A DNA stretch of 64,000 bases from Rhizophagus clarus (GCA_015698045.1 BLAL01000034.1:620001-684000), one strand, 5' to 3'; positions 1-12,564 are shown, counted from the first letter of the stretch. Translations and numbers: made by a program. Notes: generated by a model not told the origin, from the letters alone.

Positions 1-956
1 TTTCTAAAAAATTATGTCAAATTGACCATGTAAGTCTCAAATTAGTATAATTCGACATGAAGAAAAAAATATATATATATAGATTTTTTAATAATTATTA
101 TTAAATATATTGTAGATTTGGGTTAGAGTAAATCAAGATGATTTAGGAAGTCGAAGAGCATGTGAAGAAATTTTACGAGCAGAACTTAAAAAGGTAAATT
201 ATATAATAGTTATGATATTGTTTTTATATCATATTCTCATTTTTCTTACTTTATTTCTTTCTCTTTTTCTTTCTGCTTAAAATATTATAGGGAAAAAATG
301 TAATAGTAGATAGATGTAATTTTGACAAAGGTCAACGTAAGACATGGATAGATATAGCGTATAATCATAAATTGCAAATAGATGCGATAATATTGGATAC
401 ACCATATGAAATTTGTGAAAAACGTATATTAAAAAGAGAAGACCATCCTACTCAAGTACATGGTACTCATGGTTTAAATATTTTAGAAAGCTTTAAACAA
501 ATGTACAAGTTACCTAATTATAATGAAGGTTTTGAAAGAATTTTAAATGTTAGACCACAAGAAATTAATGATTGTAATGATGATGATGTTAAAAAAGTTA
601 TGAGAAGACTTGATGAGACTCCTAAAAAAGTTTTTAAAAAAGGTGAAATAGAAAGAGGAGGATATGGAAAAAAAAGACCACATAGGGGAAGAGGAAGAGG
701 AAGTTATGGAAGTCGAGGAAAAAATTATGGTGGTAGTAGTGGGGGAAATGTTTGGGAAAATAGAAGCAGTGGTGGCGGTGGCGGTGGTAGTAATTATAGC
801 GGCGATAGAGGAAATGCTTGGGAAAGTAGAGGAAGTCGTGGAAGTACACGTGGCGGAAGCGGATATCGTAATGGTAATAATAATAATAATAATAATTCAA
901 AAAATGTTGCAAATCCTCATTATAATTCAAATTTTCCTCCACTTGGTAATAAATAA
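1..956 (+). CDS. P-loop polynucleotide kinase-like protein with RGG-rich tail (3' part, 3 exons)
   Basis: The 3' end of a gene that begins outside the window. Exons are 1-29, 116-193 and 291-956 with GT..AG introns, all in phase 0. The visible protein reads SKKLCQIDH, then WVRVNQDDLGSRRACEE, then VIVDRCNFDKGQRKTWID. This is the region after the P-loop in the AAA_33/PNK-like kinase family, which phosphorylates polynucleotide or small-molecule ends; the Walker A lysine would lie upstream of base 1. A DTPYEICEKRILKREDHPT segment follows, as in lid regions of this family. The last 90 or so residues are low-complexity: RGRGRGSYG-type RGG repeats, a GGGGGG run, a polyasparagine stretch from an (AAT)n microsatellite, and the ending FPPLGNK. 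An RGG tail suggests RNA binding or phase separation and is inference. The substrate cannot be told from the sequence. The 5' part is missing, so family assignment rests on about 110 kinase-domain residues. Confidence 0.75.
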
Positions 957-2404
957 TACAATAATCTACATATAATTAATTACAAATATCAGGATAGTTG
1001 AAACTGAAATTGTATTTTATCTATATTTAAAATGCCTTATTATTACATATAAATAAAGCATAGTTCTATTTGGCGTGATACACTTTGTGGCATAAGTAGT
1101 ATTTCATCGTTAATTTTTAGGTAAATTATTATGTCAACATATCAATAATTAAGCCTGAAATTCCTATGGAGCATGAATTTAATTTATTTTATATGTAAAA
1201 TAAAAATGAATTAAACCAACACCAATGTTATAACCTGCTTTTACTGATTGATATCCTCCCATCCGATAAAAGTATTACCAGTTAGGCTACTATTGAAGTA
1301 CTAATTTATAGAATAATTTTCTTTCATGTCCACTTTAATAAATTTTCAAAATAATAATTTCATTAATACTTTACTTATCAAATCATCCTTTTTCTCCAAA
1401 ATAAGATGGATGACTTATGCTTGTGATCATCAAGACAACGATCCAAGGAAAATACTTCAAACATTTTTTAAGTGAATTATTTATTTCCTTCTTATATTAT
1501 AAAGACAAGTATTATTTATTATCAAACCATGAGAATTCTTTATAAAATAGTTATGAAAGTTTTGGTAAATAAAGTTTATCACCTACTAACTGTGTATCTT
1601 AAACCACCTACACTGCAAAGTTGACAGCATTTCGATCTCTCCGTCTTCCTCATGTTTCCTCTTTATCGTTAAAATTAATTGTTCCGCAAGTTCTAAGTCC
1701 AAATCCTTCTTTATTTTCACTTACAGCCCAAATGCTTCATATTTAATTACTAATATCTATATTTGAATAATAATTTTACTAAGGCACACATTACTTCTAA
1801 TGCTAGAGACGATAATGTAACTTGCCATCGTCCCACCTTTCCCCAATTGTGTAATCTCAATCCTTTGAAAGACTTGAAAAGAGCCGAAACCTCTGCGGAA
1901 CAAGGGCTGGTTAATTCTCTCACAAACCACAATCGCCTGAATTATTATCTATTGTAAAAAAACTGCTAGTTCTTCGAATCTGCACATCATAGTGTATACT
2001 TCTTGAGTTCTTAAAATCAGCTTAATAGCATTTAAATTCTTTATTTTCCTTTTAGTGACCCTAAGCATGTATTTAGTATTAGTAAATCATACTCTCTGGG
2101 TCGTTTTTCATAAGTGCTAAGCTACTATGTTATATGGTCTTTATTAAAACAGTTCTTGTTTTCTAATTTTTAGCAATATTTATAATTATACATTATTTAC
2201 TTTATTTATATTAGGGAGCCTCTATTCATGGGAAATTTTTAATACAGCTGCTAATGACAAAACTTACAGATTAAATAACAATTATAATTATAATTATACA
2301 GAGAAGTAATTAATATGTGCTAAGCAAACAATTCAAATTAGAAATGAATATTTATGAATTAAGTCAATTGACAATCTCTAATGATGTCGTTTAAGACACT
2401 TTGA
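957..2404. other. Intergenic, with one coding-like fragment
   Basis: I see no intact gene. Between about 1,620 and 1,957 (+) two open stretches in different frames (…KLTAFRSLRLPHVSSLS… and MNNNFTKAHITSNARDD…) have ordinary codon use and higher GC than their surroundings. They could be remnants of a decayed gene, but I recognise no family. The rest is AT-rich non-coding sequence. Confidence 0.3.
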
Positions 2405-2490
2405 GACAAAATGGGGTTCGAACCAGAACCAAGAATATTACGATCTTCTTTATGCGAGAGTTGGATATTCGGCATTTACCACCAATTTGT
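2405..2490 (-). pseudogene. tRNA-like sequence (degenerate tRNA or SINE head)
   Basis: On the minus strand there is a box A-like TGGTAAATGCC (471-481 in the 2,400s) and a near-perfect box B GGTTCGAACCC (2,414-2,424), about 47 nt apart. The flanks ACAAAT and ATTTTGT can pair as an acceptor stem. The anticodon arm (CTCTCGCATAAAGAAG) pairs poorly, position 33 is not T, and the T stem has mismatches, so a functional tRNA is unlikely. It is either a pseudo-tRNA or the head of a tRNA-derived SINE. Confidence 0.3.
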
Positions 2491-3506
2491 ATACATTTCG
2501 TTTCGGATTAACAACAACGTCGAGTCTGTAACGCAATTGCTTGATGAGTAAAAAATTTTGAACATTAGTTTTGATAGTGATAAGAGTCTAGTTCGCTTTT
2601 ACAATCAAGGGCATGTTCATACTTATATTTTTGTCACAGTGACACAGCCTTCATAACCTAAAATTTCCCTGGAAAAATTCATACCATGATAATCAACGCA
2701 ACGCCATCAACGACTCGAAATGGTAGTTGATACTGGAATACTTAATGGTTTTCCGGGCAATAGTCTTCTATTTCTCTTGTTGCAAGGAGTTCGGATTGGT
2801 CTTAAGGTGTGAGAATTCAACTGATTATAGTGTTCGTCCGAAATTTCCACTTTTCATAACTTGAGCTTGTCTGCGGGGAAACTATTGAACTCTGGTGCTT
2901 TTTTGCTTTTATAACTTCTTTGAGGACTATTTCGTCTATATAAAACGAGAAATCGTTTTTGACTAGACATAATAAAAGCGTAGCCATTTCGACTTATATA
3001 TTAATCATTGCGAGACTAAATTATTTGCGAAAAAAATTTGCTAAACAGCTATGTTTATGCTTTAAGGAAAGAAAATTGATGAAAAATATATCGTTTTTTT
3101 AGAAGTTAACCGCAAAATATGATTTGCACAATACGTCATTGATCCCGCTTACGCTGCGGCATGATTTTCATGTAAAGTAAATAAAATTAAATAAGTAACT
3201 TAGTCTTTGGAAAATTCTGGTACTGCGAAGTTTCGAATTGTGTTTCTTCGTCAATAACCTATGCTCGTAATAATATAATACCAAATCACAGACTATGTTT
3301 CTTGACGAGATATGATGAAAATTTTTATAACATGAACATAGTAGGTTAAATAGGTAACAAAAAAAGTATAAGCATGTGTTTTTAAATCATAATCCGATTT
3401 AAAGAAAAAAAAAAAATACAAATGCTCGAAATTATTAAGTAAAACAATAGAAACTTTCGTAATACTTAGAAAGTCATAATTTATTATTTCAATAACACTA
3501 TTTCGT

Positions 3507-4258
3507 TCTTTAGACAAACACCAAATATGCGACTCTATAAGGTGGTTTTACTAAATTACCTGTAATGACAAAAATCGAATGCAAAAAAAAAGAGCAATAG
3601 TTTCATGTAATGTGGAGCATAATAATCATACTGGACTTCCTTGGGACATTTCGAGATGAAATAATTGAGATAATTCATTTCTGCAACGGAGAAAAGTGAA
3701 AACAAAAATCGAAAAAAGAGAATAAGAACATCAAAAACTGTTTCAGTCGGAAACTGTGTTTCTCCAAAAGAATTATAACGAAAACCAGATTCCAAGACTT
3801 CAATTTCGAATATAAAACGGATCACAAATAAAATAGCAATAGTTATCATACAAAGGATATATGGATGTATCACCGGATATTCATGTATTATAAGAGGAAT
3901 CAGAATATCCTGGAACGAATACAATCGCAATTCGCAATGAATAAGAATATCTTTGGACCCGAAAATTTGAATGTCTCAAAGCAAATTAAGAATAATAGCT
4001 CTTTTTTTTCTGCGTTATTAGTCACTACAAGAACATTTAGAACAGTATTCTAAATTTTTTACAAATATTAATGATTCCTTTTTCTCTAACAATCCACGCC
4101 ATAAACGCATTTCTGTTACATCGAATAGGAATAGTGAGCTGTTTATAAAATCTGTACAATGTATCTTTGGGCCCAAGTAACCACTTTCTAATATATGTGT
4201 ATTCTTTCCATAATTGTTCTATTTCATAAGAGTAAACACGTATTCATATCTATTGAAC
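3507..4258 (-). pseudogene. Decayed multi-exon gene fragments, family unknown
   Basis: Minus-strand coding-like pieces. From 4,258 to 4,052 there is an open frame without ATG that includes EQLWKEYTYIRKWLLGP and RCNRNAFMAWIVREKG, ending in TAA. Near 3,660-3,600 there is a short frame (NELSQLFHLEMSQGSP) followed by GTATGA. From 3,557 there is a polypyrimidine-CATTACAG acceptor followed by NLVKPPYRVAYLVFV and a stop. The phases do not join cleanly, and no start codon connects the pieces. The long hydrophobic open frame at 3,556-3,930 appears to be polypyrimidine intron sequence read as protein. I assign no family; NAFMAW recalls HMG-box starts but the neighbouring sequence does not fit. Confidence 0.3.
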
Positions 4259-4546
4259 AGATGTTAAACGATGTGTACGACACAAAAGCTCGTTCATACA
4301 AAAAAAAAATGTACCAATAACCTGAGATCCATCATACAGAAGAATCTGAAACATTTTCAATAGGTGAAGTGTCTTTATTCCAATCGATTATTTCAATCAC
4401 TTTATATTAGGAATACTTACATTTTGTATAAATATTTGTTAGAATAATTATTATAATTTTAAAAACCAAAAAAGTAAATTGATACAGAACCTACGGTATA
4501 TTATCTTCTGAATGGGGATCTTTTGTATTTTCCTTTTTGCGTTTCA

Positions 4547-4909
4547 TTAATTTATTTTATACTCTTTGATGTGAGTTTCTAACTCTTGTTTAAATTGTTC
4601 TAATTCTTTATGAACGGTAGTTAACTGATCAGAGGGGCTTGAAAATCTACAAACGAAAGTTTAATCGATAAATCTCATTTTTCGTACAATACTAGACAAA
4701 GCTGTATATAAGAGATAATTAAATAATCGTTAACGTACCTTAAATTCTTCTACGCGTGTTATATTATTTTTAGACCGGATTTTAATACTAATACTCCACG
4801 AAGTATTTTCTATTTCTTCTAAATACGATTGAATATAGATAATACATTTACCCAATGTTATGATACACGAAACTGATATAAAATTAAAGGACACTAAATA
4901 GTTCTTCAT
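4547..4909 (-). CDS. Small two-exon protein, unknown (82 aa model)
   Basis: Proposed exons are 4,739-4,909 and 4,547-4,624. The first exon gives 57 residues starting MKNYLVSFNFISVSCI, with a possible short membrane segment at residues 8-28 and an in-frame stop just upstream of the ATG. It ends EEFK at a GTACGT donor. The second exon reads LTTVHKELEQFKQELETHIK, a short coiled-coil-like helix, then stops. A phase-0 join needs the acceptor at CAG (4,625-4,627). A better-looking acceptor (TTTGTAG, a few bases upstream) would put a stop six codons in. The two exons therefore look coding, but the junction and the gene's integrity are uncertain. No homologue recognised. Confidence 0.35.
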
Positions 4910-5189
4910 ACGAGTCAGTAGTTAAACTTGGCTTAATCTACTGGTACATGGTTTTTCTTCTTTACAAATAATATGTAGAACTTGAAGGTTCTCGTGTGAT
5001 GTATCTTCGGGTAACAAACAATCACTCGATACGAAGTGGCGTAACAATTGGGCAAAAGTGAATGAAGTATTAACAAAGAAGACAAAGGCAACTTTGACTG
5101 TGTGCAGATAGTTGCGAGAAATTTGTACGTTCTTAGTTTAATAAAATTTTTCGTTAATGATGAAAATAATTTTAAATATATTAAAATTT

Positions 5190-5470
5190 AATTCCTCTTT
5201 CTAAGTATTCTATAAGATAATTTGTTTGTTCACTTATTTTTGTTTTTGTTCGTACTTTTGAATAAGAATTACTATTTTTGTTTTCTTCATTCTCATTTTC
5301 TCTAGCAAAATATAGCACAACACCTTGTAAATTTCGTTTATATTACATTGTTCGAACTAATTTAATTTCACTTTCTCTCGTCAAAGAATTATAATCCAAA
5401 ATATTGGCGACCACATTAATAGGTACATAACTTTGCGTGATTATCAAACGTACTGTATCAGTCGTATGAT
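5190..5470 (-). pseudogene. Coding-like fragment with one internal stop
   Basis: On the minus strand, directly after the end of the BTB-TLDc pseudogene, a frame reads LIITQSYVPINVVANILDY…ESEIKLVRTM, then TAA, then continues in the same frame as YKRNLQGVVLYFARENENEE and KISEQTNYLIEYLERG. The continuity across the stop suggests a broken coding sequence. I do not recognise the family. It may be a neighbouring gene fragment or a read-through extension of the decayed BTB gene. Confidence 0.35.
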
Positions 5471-5482
5471 CATGAACAATTA

Positions 5483-6739
5483 ATTATTTTTTAATAACTT
5501 GAAATACTTCATGATCTTCCGTATCAAAAATTTCGTGGTATAACAATCCGAATCCGATGCATTACTAACCCAGTTTCCACTGTTTCCACTAGCAAAACAA
5601 CATAAACCACAATCATAACCAAAATATAGACCACATTTCAAATGATAACATGTAGAATAACCATCACTAGTGCTATACCTACTTTCACAGATTGAAGATT
5701 CGTTCTATCTGTAAATGCGAATCTTTTGTTGATCGCTCCTTTTTTGTTACATTATTCATGAAATTTTTCACTAGTATATTTGCACGATAAAATAATTTAA
5801 AATTATGAAGAATATTATTTACTTCATAATAAGAAGCATCTTTTTTCTCGATTAAACTAGCAAAATAGCAAAATGTTGAGATTTAATTAAATTCGAAGTA
5901 CATTAGGAAGTTGGATATTCTTATCCGGTGTCATATGATACGCAAGTAAGTTAGAAAAGGGTACACTTTTAAGTGAAAATCTTCTGAAGATATGTGATAA
6001 AATCTAATTATCGGAATAAATCTACTTAAACTTCTTTCCATCATTGTAAAATCATTGTTGTTCCATTTATTAATAACTTGTTGAATAATAGGATTCTGTC
6101 TACATGCCCGTTTTAATAAATAATGATCTCATTATTAACATGAAAATAATCACTTTTTAAAAGAGTTTCTAAAATATATGGATTGAAAGTAAGAAATTTA
6201 TTAGATTCAAACAAGTCATTGGGATTATCTCAAATTTGTTGTAAACAAAATCCCGTACAAGATTTTTCTTGATAAGCTAATTCAATAATTTCAATATTTT
6301 TAATAATATAATCAATGATTTTTAATCAAATCTCTTGAATGTACATAATTAAAGGTTGAACTTCAAATTCATCTAATGGAGATATGAGATTAAATACTTC
6401 ATGAGATTGTACTTTTAATATATCAACATTTTAAAATAATAATAATAGTAATAATATTAATAATATTAATATTAAGTTAAAAAGAAATTTAAAAATATTA
6501 CCTTAGAAAGGTTTCAAATACTTGAGGTGAATTAGTTGAATTTGTAATGAAATATCCAAATATCTTTTGTGAAAATTTTTCTAAAAAAAATTTAGAGTGT
6601 TTTTAATATGATTCAATGAACGTGAAATTCTTTTATATTTTGTTTTTCTCTGGTATGAATTTTTACATCATAACCTTCTTTGGTTTTCATAAATTATTTT
6701 ATAATTATCAATCATTTCCTCATAAAAATATTTCGTCAT
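5483..6739 (-). pseudogene. Broken BTB-BACK-TLDc paralogue
   Basis: The same gene type and strand as 8,976-10,449, but decayed. Residues matching the intact copy can be followed on the minus strand: a start MTKYFYEEMIDNYKIIYE near 6,739, BTB-type blocks at 6,500-6,650, BACK-type helices over 5,990-6,420 (RFIPIIRFYHIS-like), and a TLDc ending that matches the intact copy's final EVFQIIKK at about 5,483-5,520. Frames change repeatedly and stops interrupt, for example in the 6,100-6,300 region and in the TLDc part at 5,540-5,800. It is best explained as a tandem duplicate that lost function. The spacing between the two copies is about 2.2 kb of non-coding sequence. Confidence 0.7.
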
Positions 6740-6869
6740 GACGAGAAAAAGTAACGTGTCTACGTACTGTAAATAGAAAGAAGATTCAAAATGAATGATG
6801 TTTGAAATGAATAAAACAACTTTTATGGGATGATAATGATTATTGTGAAAACCGGATATTATCAATTAT

Positions 6870-8460
6870 ATTCATTTAAAATGGAATAGAATTTTATATA
6901 GTAGACCATAAGACTTTGATAATTATAGGCGGCAATGATTGTTAAAAATTTGAAATATAACATTTCGGAACAAAACTCACCTTCTCGCTTCACATAATTA
7001 AATACGTGAGGGTTTCATTAAGCTGAGAACTTATTCGATCATTGACATTGAATTATTACAATTAAAGACGTCTTAATGAGAATAATCCAACTGAATGAGC
7101 CAAACTCCAATCCTTCCACGATCACTGGATGATGAGTTATAATTGGCGGCCGTTTTAAATTATTAATAATTCGTGATCCATGAGTCAAACTGTAAAGGAT
7201 CCACAAAAAATGGGTGGCGTCAAATAAAAGCAAAAATATTATTTGAAAAGATTGTTTTAATAAATAGTCTATCTAAGCTTGAAACTTTGGGGCAAATATT
7301 AATGTATTAAAATATGTTAGCGTTGGGGTAACATGTAAAAAAAGAATGAGTGTAGATCGGGTTTCAGAAAAATATTATTAGTGATCAACATACTGGAATT
7401 TTTTTTATTATTAAAAGAATTTTTTTTTTGCAGTTGACTATATCGATCACGAATTAAATTTATTTCTTTATCTCTTAAGAAATCATCTTTTAAGCCTAAA
7501 AAATTTACCGGACTTTTGATAAGTAGATAATCAAATGATGTATTTTTATATATCTATAATATTAATCTTAATATTAGTTTTTATATTACATTTAATGATT
7601 TGTACTACGCATTGTTTGATATCGTATTACTAATAAAATTACAAATCGGATTTTATTAATTAAATTTTGATTTACTAGCGAATCACGAATTAATTTATTT
7701 CTTCATAAAATTTGTAGCTATAACAGATAATGAAAAAAAAAAATAAATAAATAAATAAATAAATATGTTGTGCTTTAGGTAATAATTTGTATCAGGTATT
7801 AAAATTATCCCATCAATGAAAAGCAGGCCGAAAATCAGAATCGACGTCTGACGCGCGTCAGTTGTCACCTGATGCCTAATAATAATAAAAATAAATAAAT
7901 TTTTGTTTATGATTTATTTCCTTTTTTGGGAGAATAATGATTATGTACAACAAACATCTGAGCTGCAGGTATAGAGCCATCGGAATTAATTATTTTTACG
8001 GGTACAACCGTAACTCCGTAATAAATTGACGTAAAACCGTGATTGCAATTACGTAATTTTTTCATGGTAAATTTCAAGGAAAATCACTCTCATTCACCGG
8101 AAAGTGAAAATCCGAAAAAAACTTCATAAATGTTGCTCATCACGAGTTGTTATTATTAATAGATGATTACAGCTCCGGAGTTACGGAATTTCGACGGTAC
8201 CTATAACCGCAGCCGCAGTACGCCAGTACCATTCATGTAAAGTGTGATACATTTCAATTCCTTTTTTTGTGTGAATAATGATTATCGGTCTTTTGCGATT
8301 AGATTTTTGTATCATTATAACATGACCAAGTCGCAGATAATCTGATCGGAAAATTTTTAATTAAAAAAATTTTATAAACAAAAAGGATGTTATAACCGAA
8401 ATGTTAATGATTTACTTTTGCCAATATATTGCACTATAATACAGAAGAGAAAGATCTGTT
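6870..8460. other. Non-coding intergenic sequence
   Basis: No gene seen. It contains an (AAAT)n microsatellite near 7,738-7,764. A pair of similar sites 340 bp apart (TTCC-T(n)-GNGNGAATAATGATTAT at about 7,918 and 8,258) flanks a less AT-rich block at 7,830-8,260. That block may be an inserted repeat, but I found no convincing terminal inverted repeat. Confidence 0.3.
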
Positions 8461-8494
8461 TTGTTAAAAAATAAAAAAATTTGAGGAATTTAAT

Positions 8495-8720
8495 TTGTAC
8501 CGGCAGCGGTGAAATGAATAACAATCGGCGAAACGTTTGTCGGTAGAATGTCCTTGTCGGAGAAACGTGTGTCGGTGAATCGATTGTCGGTGAAATAAAT
8601 TGTCGGTAAAATGAATTAGATCAAAGAGAAGATCATTTCCACTTATCATACAGAATAGATCATTTTGTCGATTCATTTTATCGAATTCTCATTCTATCAA
8701 CAGAATGTTTCGCCGAGAAT
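8495..8720. repeat. Short-period CGGTGAAA repeat cluster
   Basis: About seven imperfect copies of a 16-20 bp unit built on TTGTCGGTGAAATGAA lie between 8,500 and 8,620. An opposite-facing remnant (TTTCGCCGAGAATG) is near 8,706. The 70-residue minus-strand open frame here is the repeat read as protein, not a gene. The cluster sits downstream of the BTB gene. Confidence 0.5.
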
Positions 8721-8975
8721 GTTACAAGATGAATGATTATCAGTTTGATTTATTACACATATTTATTTGTTTATTCTTTTTTTTTTTTTTTTTTTTTTTT
8801 ATGAGGAAACTAACACTATACAGTACACAGAATCTATACATTTTTGACGGAAAAATACCGGAACAACAATAATTTACTTGTTTTGGTAATGATTTAGGAA
8901 TGATTACTTTTTATTTATAAAAATATATGAAGGATTAAACAAAATAAAAAGTTACTACAAAATTCTATATGTATA

Positions 8976-10449
8976 TTATTTTTTAATAATTTGAAATACT
9001 TCATAATCATCTACTATAAAATTTGATGGTATATTAATTTTCGTATAAGAAGTTGATGTATTACTTATCCAAGTACCATCGGAATTACAACCTAGATCGA
9101 TGCCAATACCAAAAAATGGACCATAACCTAAACCACAATGTATAGAATATTCATCACCTTTGCTATAACCTATTTTTAAAGAATGTATGTTCATTCTATT
9201 CTTAAAGGAGAACAAAAAACTATCTTTTGTTGATCCCCAAGAACCACTTGTGTTCCATTCAAGAGGATTATATCCTCCAACTACTTCTTCTGAACCTTCA
9301 ATCTTTGCGATAACTATGGTGGCACCTTTATTATCACATGCTTCATGAAATGCTGTAATTGATTTACCATCTCTACTGGCACGATAAAGTAATTTGAAAT
9401 CATAAGGAATATGACTAAACTTATAATGAAAAGAACCTTTTTTGTCAATCAAACTAGAAAAAATAGCGAAATGCTGAGATTTAATTAGAGTTGAAGCACA
9501 TCTAGGAAGTTGTTTGTTAATAATTAACTTATTTGGTGCATTATAATAAGCGAGTACATCATTAAGCAAATCATTTGGCAACAAAGCTTTAAAAGGATAT
9601 ACTTTTGAACGAAAATCTTCTATAGAAATGTAATAAAATCTAATTAACGGAATAAATCTATTTAATCTTCTTTCTATAACTGTAAAATCATTTTTATCCC
9701 ATTCATTAATATCTTGTTGAATAATAGGATTTTGTTCACACGCCCACTTTAACAAATTTTCCCAAATAACGATTTCATTACTAACATTAAGATCGTCTCG
9801 TTTCAGTAAAGATTCCAAAATAGTTGGATCGAAGGAAAGGAATTTGGGACAATTAAATAAATAATCCGGATTATCGCAAATTTGTCGAAGGCATAAATCC
9901 CATAACTTATCACAAGATTTTGTTTGATAAATTAATTCGATAATTTCAATAATATTTTCAATAATAAATTTACGATGGAGGTTAATTAAAATTTCTTGAA
10001 CGTAAGTAACTAAAGGATGAAGTCCAAGTTCATCTGATGATAACACAAGATCTAACATGTCGTGAGGTTTTAATTTTGTTATATCAATATTTCCATAATA
10101 CATATATCTAAATATATGAAATATGAAGAAGAAAGTAGTATTTATTAATTTAAAAATGATACACGCTCTTCACTTAAAATAAATTTAAATAAATAAAATA
10201 CCTTAAAAGAATTTCAAAAATTTCAGGTGAATTATTTGATTTTAAAATAAAATAACCATCCTTCATTTGAACATCTTTTTCAAAAGTTGCTTTAAAGAAT
10301 TCAGACTGAGCTTTTAATACGAAAGAATGAACGTAAAATTCTTTCAAATTTTGGTTTTCACCAGCATAAATTTTTACATCATATCCTACTTTAGTTTCAT
10401 AAAGATTTTTATATTGAAAAATGATTTCTTCATGAAATATTGTAGCCAT
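8976..10449 (-). CDS. BTB-BACK-TLDc domain protein (2 exons, 459 aa)
   Basis: Exons are 10,202-10,449 and 8,976-10,107, with a 94-bp intron (GTATTT…TTTAG) splitting an Arg codon. The spliced protein is 459 residues. Residues about 15-120 are a BTB/POZ domain (DVKIYAGE…FYVHSFVLKAQSEFF, then LRYMYYGNIDI across the junction). Residues about 125-235 are BACK-type helices (LWDLCLRQICDNP, WACEQNP). From about residue 287 to the end is a TLDc domain (LIKSQHFAIFSSLI…TAFHEACDNKGATIVIAKI…GGYNPLEW…EVFQIIKK). BTB-BACK proteins usually act as cullin-3 substrate adaptors, and TLDc domains are tied to oxidative-stress response or V-ATPase regulation; the client here is unknown. The family is strongly expanded in Glomeromycotina. 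A broken paralogue lies downstream at 5,483-6,739. The start ATG follows an upstream A/T-rich leader, and no frame break is seen. Confidence 0.9.
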
Positions 10450-10562
10450 AATGAAAATAAGGATAAGAAGAGAGAATTTTTTTTTTTTTTAAATTTCTAT
10501 AATTCTGTGATAATGATTTTTTGTCAACAAAGAAAAAGTGACATTTAATTTATAGTTTATAC

Positions 10563-10821
10563 TACTAAGGATCTTCCGATCGCGAACTTGCGGACCAAAA
10601 TGAACTTTCATATGAGATTATTTAATATGTAAGATTTTTTAGGTTAGTAACATGTTTATCAATGGAATTTTTTAGTGTCGGTCGTGTTGGTCAAAATGAC
10701 TATCGATCATATTTATTGTAATAAATTGATTTTGATTTATGAAATTTGGGATAAAAAAAAGGGAGATGTGACCTTTGGATTTAGTATTTTTAAAAGTCAA
10801 AAAGTCAAAAAGTCAAAAAAA

Positions 10822-10854
<33 letters not shown>

Positions 10855-12564
10855 GATAAAGACCGGATTAGATTAAATTCACTTATCACTTAAAATCAAT
10901 AATTGATATTTTAACATAACATAACATAACAACTCCGAAAAAAAATTTCTTTTTTTTAGTAAGATCAAAAATTTTTTCTATATCTTTCCTTAATTATTAA
11001 TTGATTGATCGATTTAAAAAAAAAAATTCTTTTCATGATCTACTTTAATTTTACACGTTTGACAGCTCCTTTGTAACGTGAGGAATTCAGATAATTTGAT
11101 TGGTTAGTCGGTGACACGTATTAAAAATTCAATCTTATTAAATTTATAAAATTAAATTTATTATATAAGAAGAATGATTTTTTTTTCTGATGATTTGTAA
11201 ATCGATTAAAAGATCACATTTCATATAAATTTATCAACGTGATCAAACAAAAAAAAAAAAAATAAAAAAAAAAAAAGAACGCACTTCTTTTTTTATTTTA
11301 CTTTTATTTTATTCCGTTCAAAAATAGGTTTAGAAATGATCGTCAAAAAAATAGCTTTGTTGCCTAACTTTGGAAGAGACACCTTCTTAAAACATCTGCG
11401 GTCGATCATAAAGGTATTTAGATTATAACGTTTTGCCGAACATTAAAGTTTATCCGTAATTAATTACTTTCCCAATATATATATATATATATATAATATA
11501 TTTATTATTATTATTTCGGAATTTTTTGTTTCCAATATATTAAATAAATAAATATAAATTCCATTTCATTGTTAAAATAAATAAATGGTTATACAATTAT
11601 GAAACTTGTAGTGAAACACCTTATATAAAAACTTGATAAATATTTAAATCTTTTAACTACAACATTTCTATTTTTTTTTTGTATCATTAAAACTGACGTA
11701 ACAAAGGTGATACAAACGCATTTGATTGGTTCCTTTGAATAAAATTGCTTGGTTACTGGATCTTCTAGTATATCTTATGTACGCGCCTCTTGATTTACCC
11801 GATTTATTACTAGGAAAAAAATAAAAAAAAAAAATATTTAAGGGCTAGATAATTTGATTTTAGGTATTGTTCTCTAATAAATATTGTTTTATAAATATAA
11901 ATCAAGGATAATTTCATGCTAATGATCTAAAGTAAGTAAAAGGGTATTAATTAATAAAAAAAGGAATGTTATATTACTAAAGGATAATCTTTACATGTAG
12001 TTTTAATTAGTTATGTATATGGGATATAAGATGATAATATGCCCTGTTATTATAAGTGTGAAAATGTGAAATCGTTGAGTCATTATTGATTTTGATTTAC
12101 TTTTTAAGGAACATTCTAATTTGTTTGGTTACCAAATTTCATAAACTCTCATCTTGTACCAATGAATTAAAAATTACTATATTTGAACATAATCTATATT
12201 AAATTGTCGCGAATTTTAATTAATTATATAAATATTTTGTCTTGGAAATTTGTTAATCGTACTCTATAAATCATATTAATAATCTTCTTTTTATTAAAAT
12301 CTTCGTTTCTTAAAGAGTACTTCAAACCGATAACTTACCTTTTTGGGTTAATAAAACATCATCTCGGTCTTTTAATTATCTAAAATAATTGAATTTTTTT
12401 AACAGATTGTCCCGTTCGACAACCGATTGGTTAAAATCATTAAAACTTATTGTAATAATAATAAAAATTACCGATTTTAGTAATAACGCCAATTCTAAGC
12501 TAGAAATATTTAAGCAACCTTTAAAATGTCTTGAAAAATGAATAATCCACAAAATTTTTCTTCA
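10563..12564. other. Non-coding, AT-rich intergenic sequence
   Basis: No gene seen. It contains a repeated AAAAGTC followed by poly-A and (TA)n at about 10,795-10,853, an ACATA repeat near 10,914, poly-A tracts at 11,249-11,275, and (AT)n at 11,477-11,494. The open frames at 10,327 and 10,675 are AT-rich noise. Confidence 0.4.

Noticed and set aside
634..975. Two alternative frames of about 100 residues across the RGG-encoding sequence
   Set aside because: Both are shadows of the GGN/AAT repeats of the kinase gene tail.
1226..1290. Box A-like TAGCCTAACTGG and box B-like GGTTATAAC on the minus strand
   Set aside because: Box B is too degenerate and no cloverleaf folds; chance is likely.
3556..3930. 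124-residue hydrophobic minus-strand frame that looks like a membrane protein
   Set aside because: Its Phe/Leu/Ile-rich parts are polypyrimidine tracts preceding likely splice acceptors (TTGCAG, CATTACAG); better coding pieces exist in other frames.
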